A DNA stretch of 64,000 nt from Plasmodiophora brassicae (Eukaryota; Endomyxa: Phytomyxea; Phytomyxea; Plasmodiophorida). The number at the start of each line of letters is the position of its first letter. Within the stretch, counting starts at the first letter, position 1. Positions 1 through 11,227 of this stretch are shown here, piece by piece. The translations under genes and the position numbers were made by a program. The notes beneath the pieces were generated by a model. The model was not told the DNA's origin and made no database searches. It saw nothing but the letters and a program-made list of their open reading frames with translations. Where the stretch lies: contig CP145410.1 in the NCBI GenBank assembly GCA_036867785.1, forward strand, positions 1,054,001 through 1,118,000. Reading direction: 5' to 3'.

Positions 1-937
1 CCGTTGGCAATGACCGCGTTGCAGAAAAGCTCAACGAAGACTGAAGGGAGAGAGTTGCCTTTGTGAATATTTAGCCCAGGCGCAAATACCTCTGCCCCGA
101 AGACAACTTACCCGGCAACTTGAGAGTATTCAGATGCGTATTCTGTGACAGAAGCGACAGTGTCGACTGAAAACTCGACAGCTGCTCACAGCTCAGCATC
201 TCCGCTAAGACCGGGTTATCTTCGAGCAGGAACGCTTTCATCTGTGGAGTAGTCGAATGGATCTCGAGTAGCGCCGTCTTCAGGCTTTCAACGTTCGCAG
301 AATGCTCGTCCGAATTCCTGTTCGACAGAATCACGTGAGCAGTGTTTGCGTTTGCTGGGGAGCGCCAGTTGACGTTGAGTTCAATGATATGAGGGTTCTT
401 CTGCAACGCATCCAACAATGCCTCGTCGGCCACCGCTGTCGACGGACGAAGCTGGTTAGCCGCCCATATCTTCATGTTGTGCTGCACCTGCAGACCCGAT
501 AGGCATTGCCCCAGAGCAACGAACCCCGTATCTGTTATCAGGTTCTGGTTCAAGTTCAGCTGCGACAGATGTGGAAACCGGCCGTCTGAAAGCAGCTTGC
601 AGAATGCTATCAAGAATTCATCAGACACGAAGGACCTCTGAAGACGGCCGTCAGGTGAGTCGTTTGCGTCATTGCAGTGCACCCGATTTACCTGAAGACT
701 CAGCGTTTCCAGGACAGTTACCTCACTTAGCGCATTGAGAAAGCGGCTATAGGCGACTTGACGAATCCCGGTGGCCAGACGCGACATGAACGGATTATCG
801 GTTAGGAAAACGTGGCGTTCCTCGCGGCGATGACTGAGAAAGGCGATAACGTCATCTAGGTTGCCGAACTGGACGTATCCAGCCGACTGCAGAGAGCGTC
901 GCGGTGACAGAATCGCACCGGCGCCTTCGCCCTTCAT
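1..937 (-). CDS. Leucine-rich-repeat protein, 3' part beyond window
   Basis: Coding runs on the minus strand from a possible start at 937 toward the window edge and is incomplete. LRR-type repeats of the form LxxLNLxxNxITDxGFxALG are seen around residues 120-145, with further Leu/Asn-rich repeats near 185-200 and 260-280, as in ribonuclease-inhibitor/NLRC-type LRRs. The open frame stops near 71, but a GTAAGT donor with an AAAG acceptor (intron 59-111, 53 nt, phase 1) joins it to an exon that continues the LRR pattern (LPGNSLPSVFVE) off the left edge. No catalytic domain is visible. LRRs of this kind are interaction scaffolds, and the partner is unknown. It is divergent from the AP-1 mu gene. 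The exact start is uncertain. Confidence 0.65.
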
Positions 938-1010
938 ACTGAACCCCGTGCCGATTTATGGTCCGTGCGTACGCCGCCCATTCTGGATTTGCCTCCGTAT
1001 TGACAACTCG

Positions 1011-1082
1011 ACACACAAAGTGTCAGCCACACACAAAGTGTCAGCCACACACAAAGTGTCAGCCACACACAAAGTGGCAGCC
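1011..1082. repeat. Four tandem copies of an 18-bp unit
   Basis: The unit ACACACAAAGTGTCAGCC occurs four times head to tail, with one T-to-G change in the last copy. It lies in the ~550-base spacer between the divergent LRR and AP-1 mu genes (938-1485). No other gene signal was seen in that spacer. The 18-bp period keeps a frame open (six-residue THKVSA repeats), but I see no reason to think it is translated. It may sit in promoter DNA. Confidence 0.9.
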
Positions 1083-1485
1083 TCGTACACACTAGAACCG
1101 GTACGGTGGATGTACAGCGTCTTGCGTCGACGACAAACTTTAGACAACGAACCATCAGGCAGATGAGGCGGAAAATTGTTCCCCTACCATTCGAGTGATG
1201 ATGCCAGGTCTCGGGAACCTCCGCGTAGACTAATTCGACTGATGATGCAAAGTGAAGGAAATTCCAGGTACAGAACAAACGTGGCTACCTTGTTGTGCTA
1301 CCTTGCAGGTGTGCACTGTGCAGTCAGCACCCTGATTGGTGATTGCGCGGAACACGTGCAAGTACAAGTTTGTGATGCTGCTGGAATTTTTTGTTCGACA
1401 TTTTGTGGCGTTTGGCTGCGCGTCGCGATTATCAGTTTGGCGTTCACAGAGCGAGCGGCTGGCGTTTGGTCGGCCGTGACGAACG

Positions 1486-3274
1486 ATGGTTGTTTCCGCC
1501 GTCTTCATCATGGACCTGAACGGCAAAGTTATCATCTCCCGTAACTACCGTGGCGACATCCCGATGACTGTTGCCGACACCTTCAAGCAGATTATGTATG
1601 AGAATGCGTCTGTTTTGAATTTAAGCACACGTTGATGAATGATTGTGGGTAGTGCGACAGCTGAAGAAGGGGCGCCATTAACCCCTGTCATCCCTACCGA
1701 AGAGGGATATAGTTTTGTGTACATCACACATTCCAACTTGCTGCTTGTCGCCGTCACGAAAAGGAATTCAAATGCTATGATGATTTTAACATTCCTGTTC
1801 GTACCATACGGGTTATTCGGTACTCGGCACTGAGCTGTACGTGCAGGTATTCGCTTGTCAAGGTTATGATCGATTATTTCCGAGTTCTCGAAGAAGAATC
1901 CATCCGCGACAATTTCGTGATTGTTTATGAACTCATGGACGAAATGATGGACTTTGGTTATCCACAGCACACTGACTCTCAGCTGCTGAAGAAGTACACA
2001 TGTGTTCGATGTCACGGTGGTATACTATGTAACATGTGCGTTCAGGTACATCATGAACGAAAGCCACAAGATGGAAGCCCGTCCTCCTGTTGAGCTGACT
2101 AACGCCGTGAGCTGGCGCGTTGAAGGGATTAAGCACAAGAAAGACGAGGTTCGCATTTAGAAATAGTTTTGATTACGACTCTGATATGGCGGTAGGTCTT
2201 CCTCGACGTCATTGAAAAGCTCAATTTACTTGTCTCCAACACTGGAACAGTTCTCCACTCAGAAATCATTGGGACTCTCAAGATGAAATCGTTCTTAAGC
2301 GGAATGCCCGAGCTGAAACTTGGCCTCAACGACCGTCTTTTGTTCCAGTCACGAAATCCTAGTTCGTTTCCCTTTTTATGTTTCTAAGGCTAGAGTTAAA
2401 GTCAATGTTCTAGATGTCAAATCCAAGACCGTTGAAATGGATGACATCCGCTTCCATCAGTGTGTCCGTCTTGCGCGATTCGAGCAGGACCGCACGATAT
2501 CGGTAGCTATCCCTAGCGTTAACACGAATACCAGCTCTGACTTGCACTTTAGTTCATTCCCCCTGATGGCGAATTTGAGCTCATGTCCTATAGGCTTGAC
2601 ACTCAGGTTGCTTTCGAGTTTTGCGTTGCACTGAGCAAGCTAATGTGTTACGGTCAGGTTCGTCCGCTCTTCTGGGTCGAATGTAAAGTTCAGCCACACT
2701 CCCGGAGTCGAGTGGAGTACATGGTGAAGGCGAAGTCTAGCTTCAAGCGCAAGAGTTCAGCGAACAATGTCAAAATTATCATACCTGTCCCTTCGGTATG
2801 CCAATCTCACAGCACGTAATAGCAACTGACGGCATGTGCTCCCTAGGATGCCGACTCCCCTCAGTTCAAAGCGAGTGTTGGAACAGTGGAATACATTCCA
2901 GAGAAGAACTCTCTTGTATGGAACATCAAGCAGTTTCCAGGTCAGTCAAGCGTCCCTTGACTTTCACCACGTTTTGTGAACGTGCTATTAGGTCAAAGAG
3001 AATATCTTATGAGGGCGGAAATTGGTCTTCCTTCGGTAGAGGCGGAGGAGTCGTCAGAAAGTCGACCACCGATCCGTGTTGAGTTCGAAGTAATTCGTTT
3101 GGGAATTCATAGCTCATGTACTTCGCGTGCTCATTCGTGTGTTAGATTCCCTACTTCACCGTTTCCGGAATTCAAGTGCGCTACTTGAAGATCATCGAGA
3201 AGAGCGGATACCAGGCGCTCCCATGGGTGCGCTACATAACACAGAACGGCGAATACGCCCTTCGTATGAACTGA
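1486..3274 (+). CDS. AP1M: Clathrin adaptor AP-1 complex subunit mu
   Basis: Eleven exons encode 423 aa, the canonical AP-1 mu length. The N-terminal longin-like domain reads MDLNGKVIISRNYRGD, followed by LEEESIRDNFVIVYELMDE, ITNAVSWR-type linker residues and the mu homology domain with SGMPELKLGLND, DDIRFHQCVRLARFEQDRTIS, IPPDGEFELMSYRL and the C-terminal SGYQALPWVRYITQNGEY. Introns (all GT-AG): 1596-1652, 1797-1846, 1994-2045, 2149-2195, 2362-2413, 2503-2552, 2607-2657, 2796-2846, 2941-2991, 3090-3145. The protein recognises YxxPhi sorting signals in AP-1 at the trans-Golgi network and endosomes. AP-1 rather than AP-2 is inferred from the overall match. It converges on the glutaminyl cyclase gene 41 bases downstream. 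Confidence 0.96.
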
Positions 3275-3315
3275 TGCAAACGCTACCGTATAAATGTTAC
3301 ATTGCATCATGTACT

Positions 3316-4428
3316 TTACGTTTCTATCTGGAACAGTTTCGGCCAGCGCTTGCCCGAGATTATCAGTCGTTGCGTCGGAGCGTGAAAGGCAATGCCATTA
3401 AGCACCGAGTCGTAATCTGTTTCGAATCCCAGCTCTTGGATATGCTTTACGATGGATGCCATGGCCAACACTCTCTCCACTTGCCCAGTCAGCGGGTCGA
3501 CGACGATCATATGCGCGTCCATCCATATGTTCGCCCACACCTTGCCTTCAATACACTCAAGCTCATTGATTCGCGGCACGGGTTGTCCTTGAGCAGTGGT
3601 AACCTGCCGAACAATACAACGTCACATTCGCCGCAAAGAGCGGATGCACCCAGATGTACCTTCACAGATCTCTTCTTGGTGAATTCAGCGTCATCGTAGA
3701 AATTGAGTGTATGGGAACCGTCACTAACGACGAATTCACCAGCAGCCGGGAGGTGACAAATGCCCCACCCCTCTGTCTCCAAGTGGTGCTTTCGCACAGT
3801 CTTAAGCGTATGCTTATCGTAAACCAAGACGACATGTTCCCTCCACGTCAGCTGGTACACTGTATCATCGACAACGGTAAGGCCCTCGCCAAACAGCTCC
3901 GCGTCCAGCGCCCTGCCCGGATTCCATATTGTAAGAGCAGTAATTCGGCTGAATTTAAACGTTCTTACCGTTCACGTATAATCCGGCCTGATGTTATATT
4001 CCATAGCCGAACGAATGATTTTCCGTACAGTCCACCACTTTCCCATAGCAACTCGGCATGCTCATCGTCAGGTTCAAACTCGATTCCTTGCAGAAAAGCT
4101 TTAACGAACGTGTTATACTGGGATCCTGACGCTTCAAGACAATACGCGACTTACAGTTAGTATCATGAACGAATTCGTGAACGACACGAGGCGTCTCAGG
4201 TACAACGACACGAGGCGCCTTAGGTACCAGGTTTGAAGGGGGCACATCCATCACAGTCATCGTCGATCGCAATGCCGGTGTCGACAGAACAGCATACCAG
4301 CCAGCGCTGCACAGCGCTGCGATAACGATGACAGCGGGTCCGACAATACCCCATGAGCAACTCCGCTCATATCTGGGTGCACGCTGCCTGCCTGCCTGGT
4401 TCATCTGCCGCCGCCGCTGGCGAACCAT
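3316..4428 (-). CDS. Glutaminyl-peptide cyclotransferase, membrane-anchored (Glu_cyclase_2 type)
   Basis: Four exons encode 314 aa. Residues ~27-48 form a single hydrophobic segment after a basic N-terminus, predicting a type II or signal-anchor topology with a lumenal or extracellular enzyme domain. The beta-propeller domain carries family motifs: QGIEFEPDDE near the start, FGEGLTVVDDTVYQLTW, VSDGSHTLNFYD, RINELECIEGKVWANIW, DSVLNGIAF and SGKRWPKLFQI at the end. Introns 3604-3659, 3913-3968 and 4099-4154 are each exactly 56 nt. The plant/bacterial-type enzyme converts N-terminal Gln (or Glu) of peptides to pyroglutamate in secretory compartments. The stop is TAA at 3316-3318. The 366-base divergent spacer 4429-4795 shows no further gene. 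Confidence 0.9.
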
Positions 4429-4795
4429 TCATTGACCGATTCCACGAATGCTGCTCGTCTGCGTTAGCCGCTGTAATGAACGCGGCCACGCCCACAGTGG
4501 TGGACCAATCCGAATCGGCGCGCGCAGCGTGTCCTGTCAATCGGCAGCCACGGATGCTTGACAATGGGCATACGCCATACGGACATTCGTGGCACCCTGC
4601 GATGACGGCGATCGTTGCCCGTTCCCGCCAAGCGCTGTTCTGCTCCGCCACCTTTGCAGATGGTAGCGAAGCTGCACATGCGAAGAACGGAAAGAGCGGG
4701 TTGACGTTTCAGTGGGAGAAAAACGCGTGCTCGTGCAGACTCGCAGCGGTTTATTTAAGCAGTAGGGAGTACTTGGCACGCATTGTAATTTTGTC

Positions 4796-6922
4796 ATGGG
4801 GACGGATACCGGCCCGCTGGAGCCGCTGCCGATCAACGCCGACACGATCTCTATAGATGGCTTGTCGAGACGGCAGAGGCAGTGCCTGTTGATGATTTTC
4901 GCAGGAGCGCTGCGCGCCTCGCCAGAGTTCGGCGAACCTATCCTAGCCGACCTGGCCGGGTACCTGGATTTGCCCGGCGCCGACGAAATGACATCGATGG
5001 CGGCACCATTGCTGGAGCATGACATCGATATTTCGCCGTTCGTTGATGACCTGGAGCTGCCGGCTCTTTCGGAACGTGCCCGACTCGTACTCATTCTCCT
5101 GCATTTCTCCCTCGTTCGATTCAAAGCCTATGACTCCCGAATACGCGTTGCAATGTTTGCTCTTACAGACGCTCTCCATGTCGCAAGGTCATCCTTTAAC
5201 GTGCGTTTGCAAACTTGCTACTGATCTTCCTGTTAGGACTTGGCTATACAATGAGGAGTCTTTATATATCACCCTGCTGCTCGCAGAAGACACGAACCCC
5301 GATGCGACAGTGAAGAAGCGGAAACAACGGCTAAGTAAATGGCTCAAGGTTGGACGCGAATGTGCTATATACTAGTTGAATGATCGACTTCTTACGTCAT
5401 GTAAAAAAGGTTGGCGCTGCCGCTGCCGTCGGAACGGGACTGATGGTTGTTACTGGCGGGTAATCGATGTGATGGGTTGTTATTCGTTTACCAGTAACCA
5501 TCATCTGTTTTGCTTCGCCAGTTTAGCAGCTCCTGCAATTGGTGCCGGCATATCAGCTCTGGGCATAACATCTGTTGGTGCATTTCTTGGGACGAGTACG
5601 CTCTCTGGATACCGCTGCAATCCCTGCGATCGTACTGACCAGGATGTGGTGACAGCAACCGGAGCGGCGATTCTGACCGGGCTCTTTGGGGTTGGTGGCG
5701 GTGGTCTGGCCTCCTACAAGATGCATCGACGCGTGGGCGACCTGTCAAATTTCGACTTTCGTCCGATTTGCAACGGTCCCATGAATTATGGACGCATTTG
5801 ACTTTTGGAAAATGTGATTCATGTTTACCAGACGGGTCGATTCACGTCATGATCACTGTTTCCGGGATTCTCTTTGGCGAACATCAATCCAGCCTCGATG
5901 TCTGGGGGCCGCTCTCTGCGACTATTGAGGCAACTTGTGCTGATGCATTTACACTGGAAGTAACGGAACGGTAGTGGTGCCTACCCGAAAGACTGCTAAG
6001 CAGCGTGATGCAGTGGCAGACAGAAGCCCAGATCGATGCAGGACGATGTGTCTCCGACTTCCTGACCACGCAGGCAAGCGGGATCGTAGTTCAGCATGCC
6101 CTTCAAGAAACAATAGTAAGCATATGTAATGTTTATATTAGTACTGTCGAATAACGATTGGACACGACCAGCTTGGCGGTGTAGCTGCTGCAGTTGCAGC
6201 GCCTGCTGCTGTCTTGTCCACCGGTGGATACCTAATTGATAACCCCTGGGGCGTTCTCATCTCCAAGGTCTTGGGATCTCAAATTCGCGGATTCCTCCTG
6301 CTGATTAACCAAGTTGACCTTGTCAGGCTGACAGAGCTGGCGACGAACTCGGGCACGTGCTGCTTCAAAGGCTTCACGGGGGACGGCCTGTCGTCTTAGT
6401 CGGGTTCTCAGCTGGGGCTCGCGTTATTGTCCGCGCTTTGGAACATCTGCATGCCAACAAGGGCTTTGGCATTGTACAGGACGTATATATACTTGGCTGT
6501 CCGTACTGGCCCTCACACGGCTGGAGCCGAGTACGAGAAATTGTAGCTGGAAGGTATTTTGAAACTTCCATCCGCGATTCGCCATATAACGTGTGTTGCA
6601 GAATTGTGAATGCCTACTCGCCTGACGATTGGTATTGGGAACTGTCTGGTCCGCAATTCGAGTACTCACGTTGGGAACTTAGGGTTATGAAAGTCGTGTA
6701 CCGAGCTGTGACAGCATCATTTTCTGTTTGCGCATTGGGGCCTACGAACTGTCCGGGCATTGAGGATATCAATGTCAGCCATATTGTAACTAACCACGGT
6801 TCGGATGAATGGCAGCTTGTTGTCCATCGTCCTCAGTGAATAGTCTGACAGGCCACTATATCAAGAAGCTTCCCGAGGTACTTGGTGCCGTCGGTCTCGG
6901 GCCAGCTTCGCCTACAGCGTAG
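4796..6922 (+). CDS. TMCO4-like / DUF726 membrane protein with alpha/beta-hydrolase fold
   Basis: Twelve exons encode 507 aa in a consistent phase chain (introns 5188-5236, 5349-5409, 5460-5521, 5596-5655, 5776-5831, 5960-6013, 6116-6171, 6268-6326, 6554-6601, 6649-6693, 6799-6851). A helical N-terminal region is followed by a glycine/alanine-rich membrane stretch (VGAAAAVGTG, LAAPAIGAGI) and a DUF726 core with TTTGAAILTGLFG, RRVGDLSNFDFRPI and IDNPWGVLISK. The lipase-like nucleophile elbow is GFSAGARV, with Ser as predicted nucleophile. The C-terminal part has AYSPDDWYWELS and a conserved TNHGHY. The yeast relative Mil1 is reported as an AP-1-associated factor, and an AP-1 mu gene lies 1.5 kb away. 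That proximity may be chance. The substrate is unknown. Confidence 0.88.
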
Positions 6923-7208
6923 CGAATCCCCACTGTTGCCTGTGCGTCCTATATCTTATGTATAGTCTATCAGGAATACATAGCTTTACTTGCAGACCGT
7001 TGAAGAGAGGACCTGTGTTTGGTAGGCCGCGCGAAGTCCACTGTTTCTACCAGGTTTTGTCGTAGTGTACGGTATGTAGCGCAAAAGGCCGTTCTGCCCA
7101 AAAATCAAGGGGCACCCGCATCCCACGCGACTCGCGACTGTTACCTGGATTGGAACTTGGAAGTAAACGGGCGGCGCTTCGTTGGCAGCAGGTAGCCGCA
7201 CCAGCTCG

Positions 7209-8697
7209 ATGGCGGGCGTGGTTGATCCCGGCGCCAGGTTGAATTCCCTGATTTGCGCTCGTTGTTACCGGAATTAACTAGTCTGCTTGGACAGTCCCGA
7301 TGTGGACGGCCTGGCCTTCCCGGGGTTGGCGTCTCAGGTCTCGGATGAGCATGAACTGACGAAGGAATTGTCGCAGTATCGCGAATCGTTCTCAAAATTA
7401 AAGTAAGGTATAAATAACGACAACGTCGCTACAGTCTAATTGACGACACTGACTAGGTTTAACATTTGCGAACTGGAGACGAAGCAAGGTTGACAGCAAT
7501 CGATTGTTTTGTTACTTGTAGGAGCTGACATACTGCCAGGTGTTCTGGAATCCATATGGAAAGACAAAGTCAGCGTAACCGACGAAGAGCTTCAGACAAT
7601 TGAAGACCGTTGTACCAGTGCCAAAGCTGCGTTCAAGGTCGCCAACGTATGTCTCGCCGTATCAGATTCGCTTAACGCTGAGTTAGGCGTCAAAAGCCGA
7701 GGTCGCCCGGCTCGAGAAAGATGTCGTTGCGCTATGCGACTCGGTGGCGAGAAAATGGCACACCCTGGCTTTGCGTCGTTCGTCTGTGGCTGATGTTGAA
7801 GCCATGCGCGAGAAAACCGCGGCAACAATCGCATCCGGCCCTCCTTCAGAACGCTTCGGCCGTGTTGACTCTGACACAATGGCGATGGACACGGATGCCA
7901 AATGCGAAGCGGTGCTGGGCGCTCAGGTTGCTGTGATTCAGGAGCTGTCGTCATCAATCCAGCAGTTAAAAGATGAAGTCGAGCGGCTGTCCTGGGACGC
8001 GGATACGCTCCAGAAACAGTTGTCCAGCATGCCGAACCACCCGTCAAGCACTGAGGCGTTGGAGCCCGATGAGGTGGCTGTCGCCGAAGAGCTTGCTTCT
8101 TTAATCGAGTTCATCGCAGGCATTGAATTGGTCGTCATGAATGACAACGAGGTTTCCGTCAAACTCACCGATGAGCGGCGCACCCTTCTCGTTCGTTTCG
8201 ACCCGACGAACTTGTCCGTTGTAGCCGCTCGCCTCGAACCTGTCTCGGATGACGATCCTGTCTCGATTGACGACATTGTCGAATGGTGTATCGAGTCTCG
8301 TGAGGACACAGGCCTGACGTTTCTCGTCAACGAGGTTCGCGAACGCATTGCAGCGACCCGTGAGCGCCGCGCTAGAATCAATCGTCTGTCGGAGGCCATT
8401 CCTTCGTGCACCGAAACTCTCAAATCGATCATCGTCCCGGTGCCTGACACTGATCTCGTTTGCACACTGGAGGTTCCGTGCGATTTCGACGGTGCCAAGG
8501 CGGTCATCGTCCAGTTCGACGTTGGTCCTCCTGGCTTGACGGAAGAGAAAGCCGAGGCCCTGGTAGACGCCATCAACAGCGATCCAGACGCTCCGATTGA
8601 TCTCGTCGAATTCATTCGCAGCATCGGCACTCGAGTACGGTTCTGGCTCGACCAATCTCCTAATGCTAGCGAAGGCGGCGAAGGAGCTTCCCCGTAA
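7209..8697 (+). CDS. Coiled-coil protein with probable tandem RWD-like C-terminus
   Basis: Five exons encode 434 aa (introns 7238-7294, 7403-7456, 7489-7521 of only 33 nt, 7647-7686). The N-terminal half is helical and coiled-coil (TKELSQYRESFSKLK, AEVARLEKDVVALCDSV, IQQLKDEVERLSWDADTLQKQ). The C-terminal half (residues ~220-430) alternates strands and helices twice: IELVVMNDNEVSVKL with LLVRFD, a coiled segment, then LEVPCDFDGAKAVIVQFD. This layout resembles double RWD domains of kinetochore proteins such as KNL1/Spc105 or CENP-O/P. That is a structural inference from pattern only; I do not recognise a family motif. The start ATG at 7209 is chosen because the short first exon splices in phase. 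The promoter-side spacer 6923-7208 holds nothing obvious. Confidence 0.6.
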
Positions 8698-8717
8698 TGC
8701 TTAATTAACGATGCGTG

Positions 8718-9092
8718 TTATCCTTTCGCGGCCCATTTTCCCAAGACGCCCTCACAGCTGGCTGCCTGCCGCAGACGCGTACAAACATTAAGTAAACATC
8801 ATTGTCGTGAAACGTACCGCTGTCACCTTCCGCTGCTTGGTCCCGCTGGTTTTTGATCTCTTTGACCTTGTCCCGTAGTGCACCCTGCGCGAAGATGATC
8901 GGGTGAGCACATGATCTTGGCATGAACGCACACGCGCCCTTGCCACACCATGTAGCATTCACGATACTGTTTGAATTCGTCGATGCACCCTTCCTGGAGG
9001 TTGCCGCGCAGGAACTCGCCCTTGTACCATTTGCTGAAGCACTCGTCGTAGACGTCCTTCACGTCCTTGCACCTCGCCTCGAATTGCGACAT
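8718..9092 (-). CDS. MDM35: MDM35/TRIAP1 twin-CX9C mitochondrial protein
   Basis: The short protein begins MSQFEARC and has two CX9C motifs (Cys-KDVKDVYDE-Cys and Cys-IDEFKQYRE-Cys) separated by SKWYKGEFLRG, the signature of the TRIAP1/Mdm35 family. Relatives are oxidised by MIA40 in the intermembrane space and pair with PRELI/Ups proteins for phosphatidic acid and phosphatidylserine transfer. A GT-AG intron at 8885-8949 (65 nt) joins the core to a charged tail. A second intron near 8740-8790 is likely, putting the stop at 8718-8720. If it is absent the ORF would end at 8705. The start ATG at 9092 is the first in frame. The gene is head-to-head with LZTFL1. Confidence 0.85.
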
Positions 9093-9323
9093 GGTCGCGT
9101 TTCGGTCGCTCTGCAACGATAGTCCGTGACGAGAGTGGGCACGGGGCGCGCCCCCCGCTTCAGTTCGCTCTCAGTCCTGGCCGCAATGTAAATTGAACGA
9201 ACAAGGGCACCCGGACTCGAGCTCGAATGCTCTCCCTCACTGAGGACGCGGCCTTCCTGTGACATAAACATCGTCTTTCCGTCTCCCTGCTACTTCACGG
9301 TTCGCAGTACGCGGCAGACACAG

Positions 9324-10397
9324 ATGTCGGGTTCGTTAGAAGACGCGGCATCGAGCCATCTGAACAATCGCCACCGGCAGCAAGTCGTCGACTACTTGAA
9401 ATACTTCCGCACGAAACGCGAGCAGCACTTGCGCGAGATGCAGCGAACGTTCGACGAAGTGAAGGACACGAGGCTGCTGGAAGACGTGTACACACATGAA
9501 GATGTCGTCGACATATTTGACGCGCTACAAGTCCTGCTCAAGAGCAATACCAGTGATGAACTAGCTAACTTTACGCACACGAGCGTGCTGTTCATCAGGC
9601 AGCTGTTCCTACAGGCCGAAGGGCACAACATCCAATTACGAATCGATACCTCCAAACTTGACGACGAGTATTGAGCGGCGCTCTTAATTGCCATGATTTA
9701 TTCTGAATCAGTCTCTAGGGTCCTACTTAAAGACATCGACCAGATGGATTCTGTGAAAGAAGCCACTGTGAACATTGCCAATTTGCCACCGGTAGGACGG
9801 TGATGTCTCTTGCAATGTGTATGGTTGCTGACCTGGCATGGATGCCCATCGAAGCCATCAAAGGTGCGTCTCGGTGCAATTTCTGGAGGCGTTGTCGACA
9901 CCAACTTGGTGACGCAAATCAAGGAGCTCACGGCGGAGAACGCGCGATCGCAACAACGGATCGACGCGCTGAAAGCCCAGGTCGTATCGTTATGCCTCGT
10001 CAGCGCTCCACTCTCATACGGCTTGCTCAGCTGGCGGAACTGTCACAAAAGAACAGCAAGCTTGATGACCAGTTGGCTCACCAAGACGCCGAGCTGCGAA
10101 CGTTCAAGGACGGTGCGTCGCGCTCCTCACCCGGCGAAGCAGCTCAGTTAACGGTGAACGGACCATTCCTGACCCACCATCGGCCGTGCATCTAACCCCG
10201 AGCGCCGTCAGGCCCAGCTGGCGGAAGCGCGAGCCGAACTAGCCGATACCCGCAAACTGTTGGACGCGAAAGTGTCGGCGACGACCCAGTTCCAGGAGCT
10301 ACGCAAGATCGTCGCCAGGAAGAACGCGCAGATCAAGACGATGAAGGCGCGCCTCGCGGAGGTCGACCCGAGCTTCTCCATGGACTCGATCGCATAG
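9324..10397 (+). CDS. LZTFL1: Leucine zipper transcription factor-like 1 (BBSome regulator)
   Basis: Five exons encode 283 aa (human 299). The N-terminal domain matches the family closely: NNRHRQQVVDYLKYFRTKR, DTRLLEDVYTHEDVVDIFDALQ, SVLFIRQLFLQAEG. A coiled-coil C-terminal half ends QFQELRKIVARKNAQIKTMKARLAEVDPSF. Introns: 9668-9718, 9792-9854 (acceptor could instead be 9863), 9981-10030, 10154-10211. LZTFL1 (BBS17 in humans) controls BBSome trafficking into cilia, so its presence implies the organism builds a cilium or flagellum. It is not a transcription factor despite its name. The fourth intron is the least certain, because it requires an exon extension past a GTGCGT site near 10115. Confidence 0.88.
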
Positions 10398-10465
10398 GTG
10401 CAGAAATACATTCGCCGTTGGCGTTGCTGGCGCGTGTTCCCGTCCCGCAGTTCGCGGTGCGCGCG

Positions 10466-11082
10466 ATGATGATGTTCAGGGTCGCCGCCGGCGCCCGGCA
10501 CCTGGTAGCGCGGCCGATGTGCACCGTCGGGCGACGACCGGCAGCCGTATGGTCACCTGTGTCTGGCCCGTCGAGAACGCTGCTGAACCGGCGATGGTGC
10601 GCGTCGAAGGCGCCCCTGGAGCAGACGCCGCTGGAACAAGCGACGGCGGCCGCCCAGAAGGCACCCGGCAAGTTGCGCGACCTGTGGAACAAGTACGGTG
10701 TCGTCGCTGTCTCGACATACGCTGTCACGTATGTATCGACGCTGGGCCTTATCTACGCCCTCCTCGAGTCCCCGTTCCTGTCGCCCGGCGACTCCCTTCG
10801 CCTGCTGGATTCCATTGGAGCCGGTTGGCCATCAGGTATCGCCACTGCACGACCGACGATTGAACGTTCGCCCTTAGGCCGAATATTTGACCTGTCTCAA
10901 ATCAATCCCAAAGCGGGAAGCTTCGCCGTTGCCTGTAGGTGTCTGTCTACCCAGTCGACTGGCGTACCCTGACTGATTAACGTTGGCCAGGGATTCTGGC
11001 CAAGTTCACAGAGCCGCTGCGCCTCGGTTTCACTGTCCTGGTCACGCCAAGGATCGCACTTTGGATCCGTCGTGGGAAATGA
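10466..11082 (+). CDS. FAM210 (DUF1279) mitochondrial membrane protein
   Basis: Three exons encode 168 aa. The N-terminal ~45 residues are rich in Arg, Ala and Ser without acidic residues (MMMFRVAAGARHLVARPMC), a typical mitochondrial presequence. The DUF1279 domain follows: LRDLWNKYGVVAVSTYAVTY with a transmembrane segment (VSTLGLIYALL), then a second part FAVAWILAKFTEPLRLGFTV and LVTPRIALWIRRGK at the C-terminus. Introns are 10824-10877 and 10935-10990. Human FAM210A/B act at the inner mitochondrial membrane; the molecular activity is not settled. Start chosen at the first ATG of an ATG-ATG-ATG run. Confidence 0.88.
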
Positions 11083-11227
11083 GCGACCCGGTATCGTGGA
11101 ACGACTGTCCCCACCGACAAACAGCAATATATACAACTCCATGTAGGTCGTGCCCGTTATAACACGTCGTGCCGGTGTGATCGCATTAGGGTACAGCAGT
11201 GCCTATGCGTCGCGGGATACGGCGACC

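Noticed and set aside
861-1166. ORF encoding THKVSA repeats
   Set aside because: The frame is open only because the 18-bp repeat is a multiple of three. No flanking coding signal supports translation.
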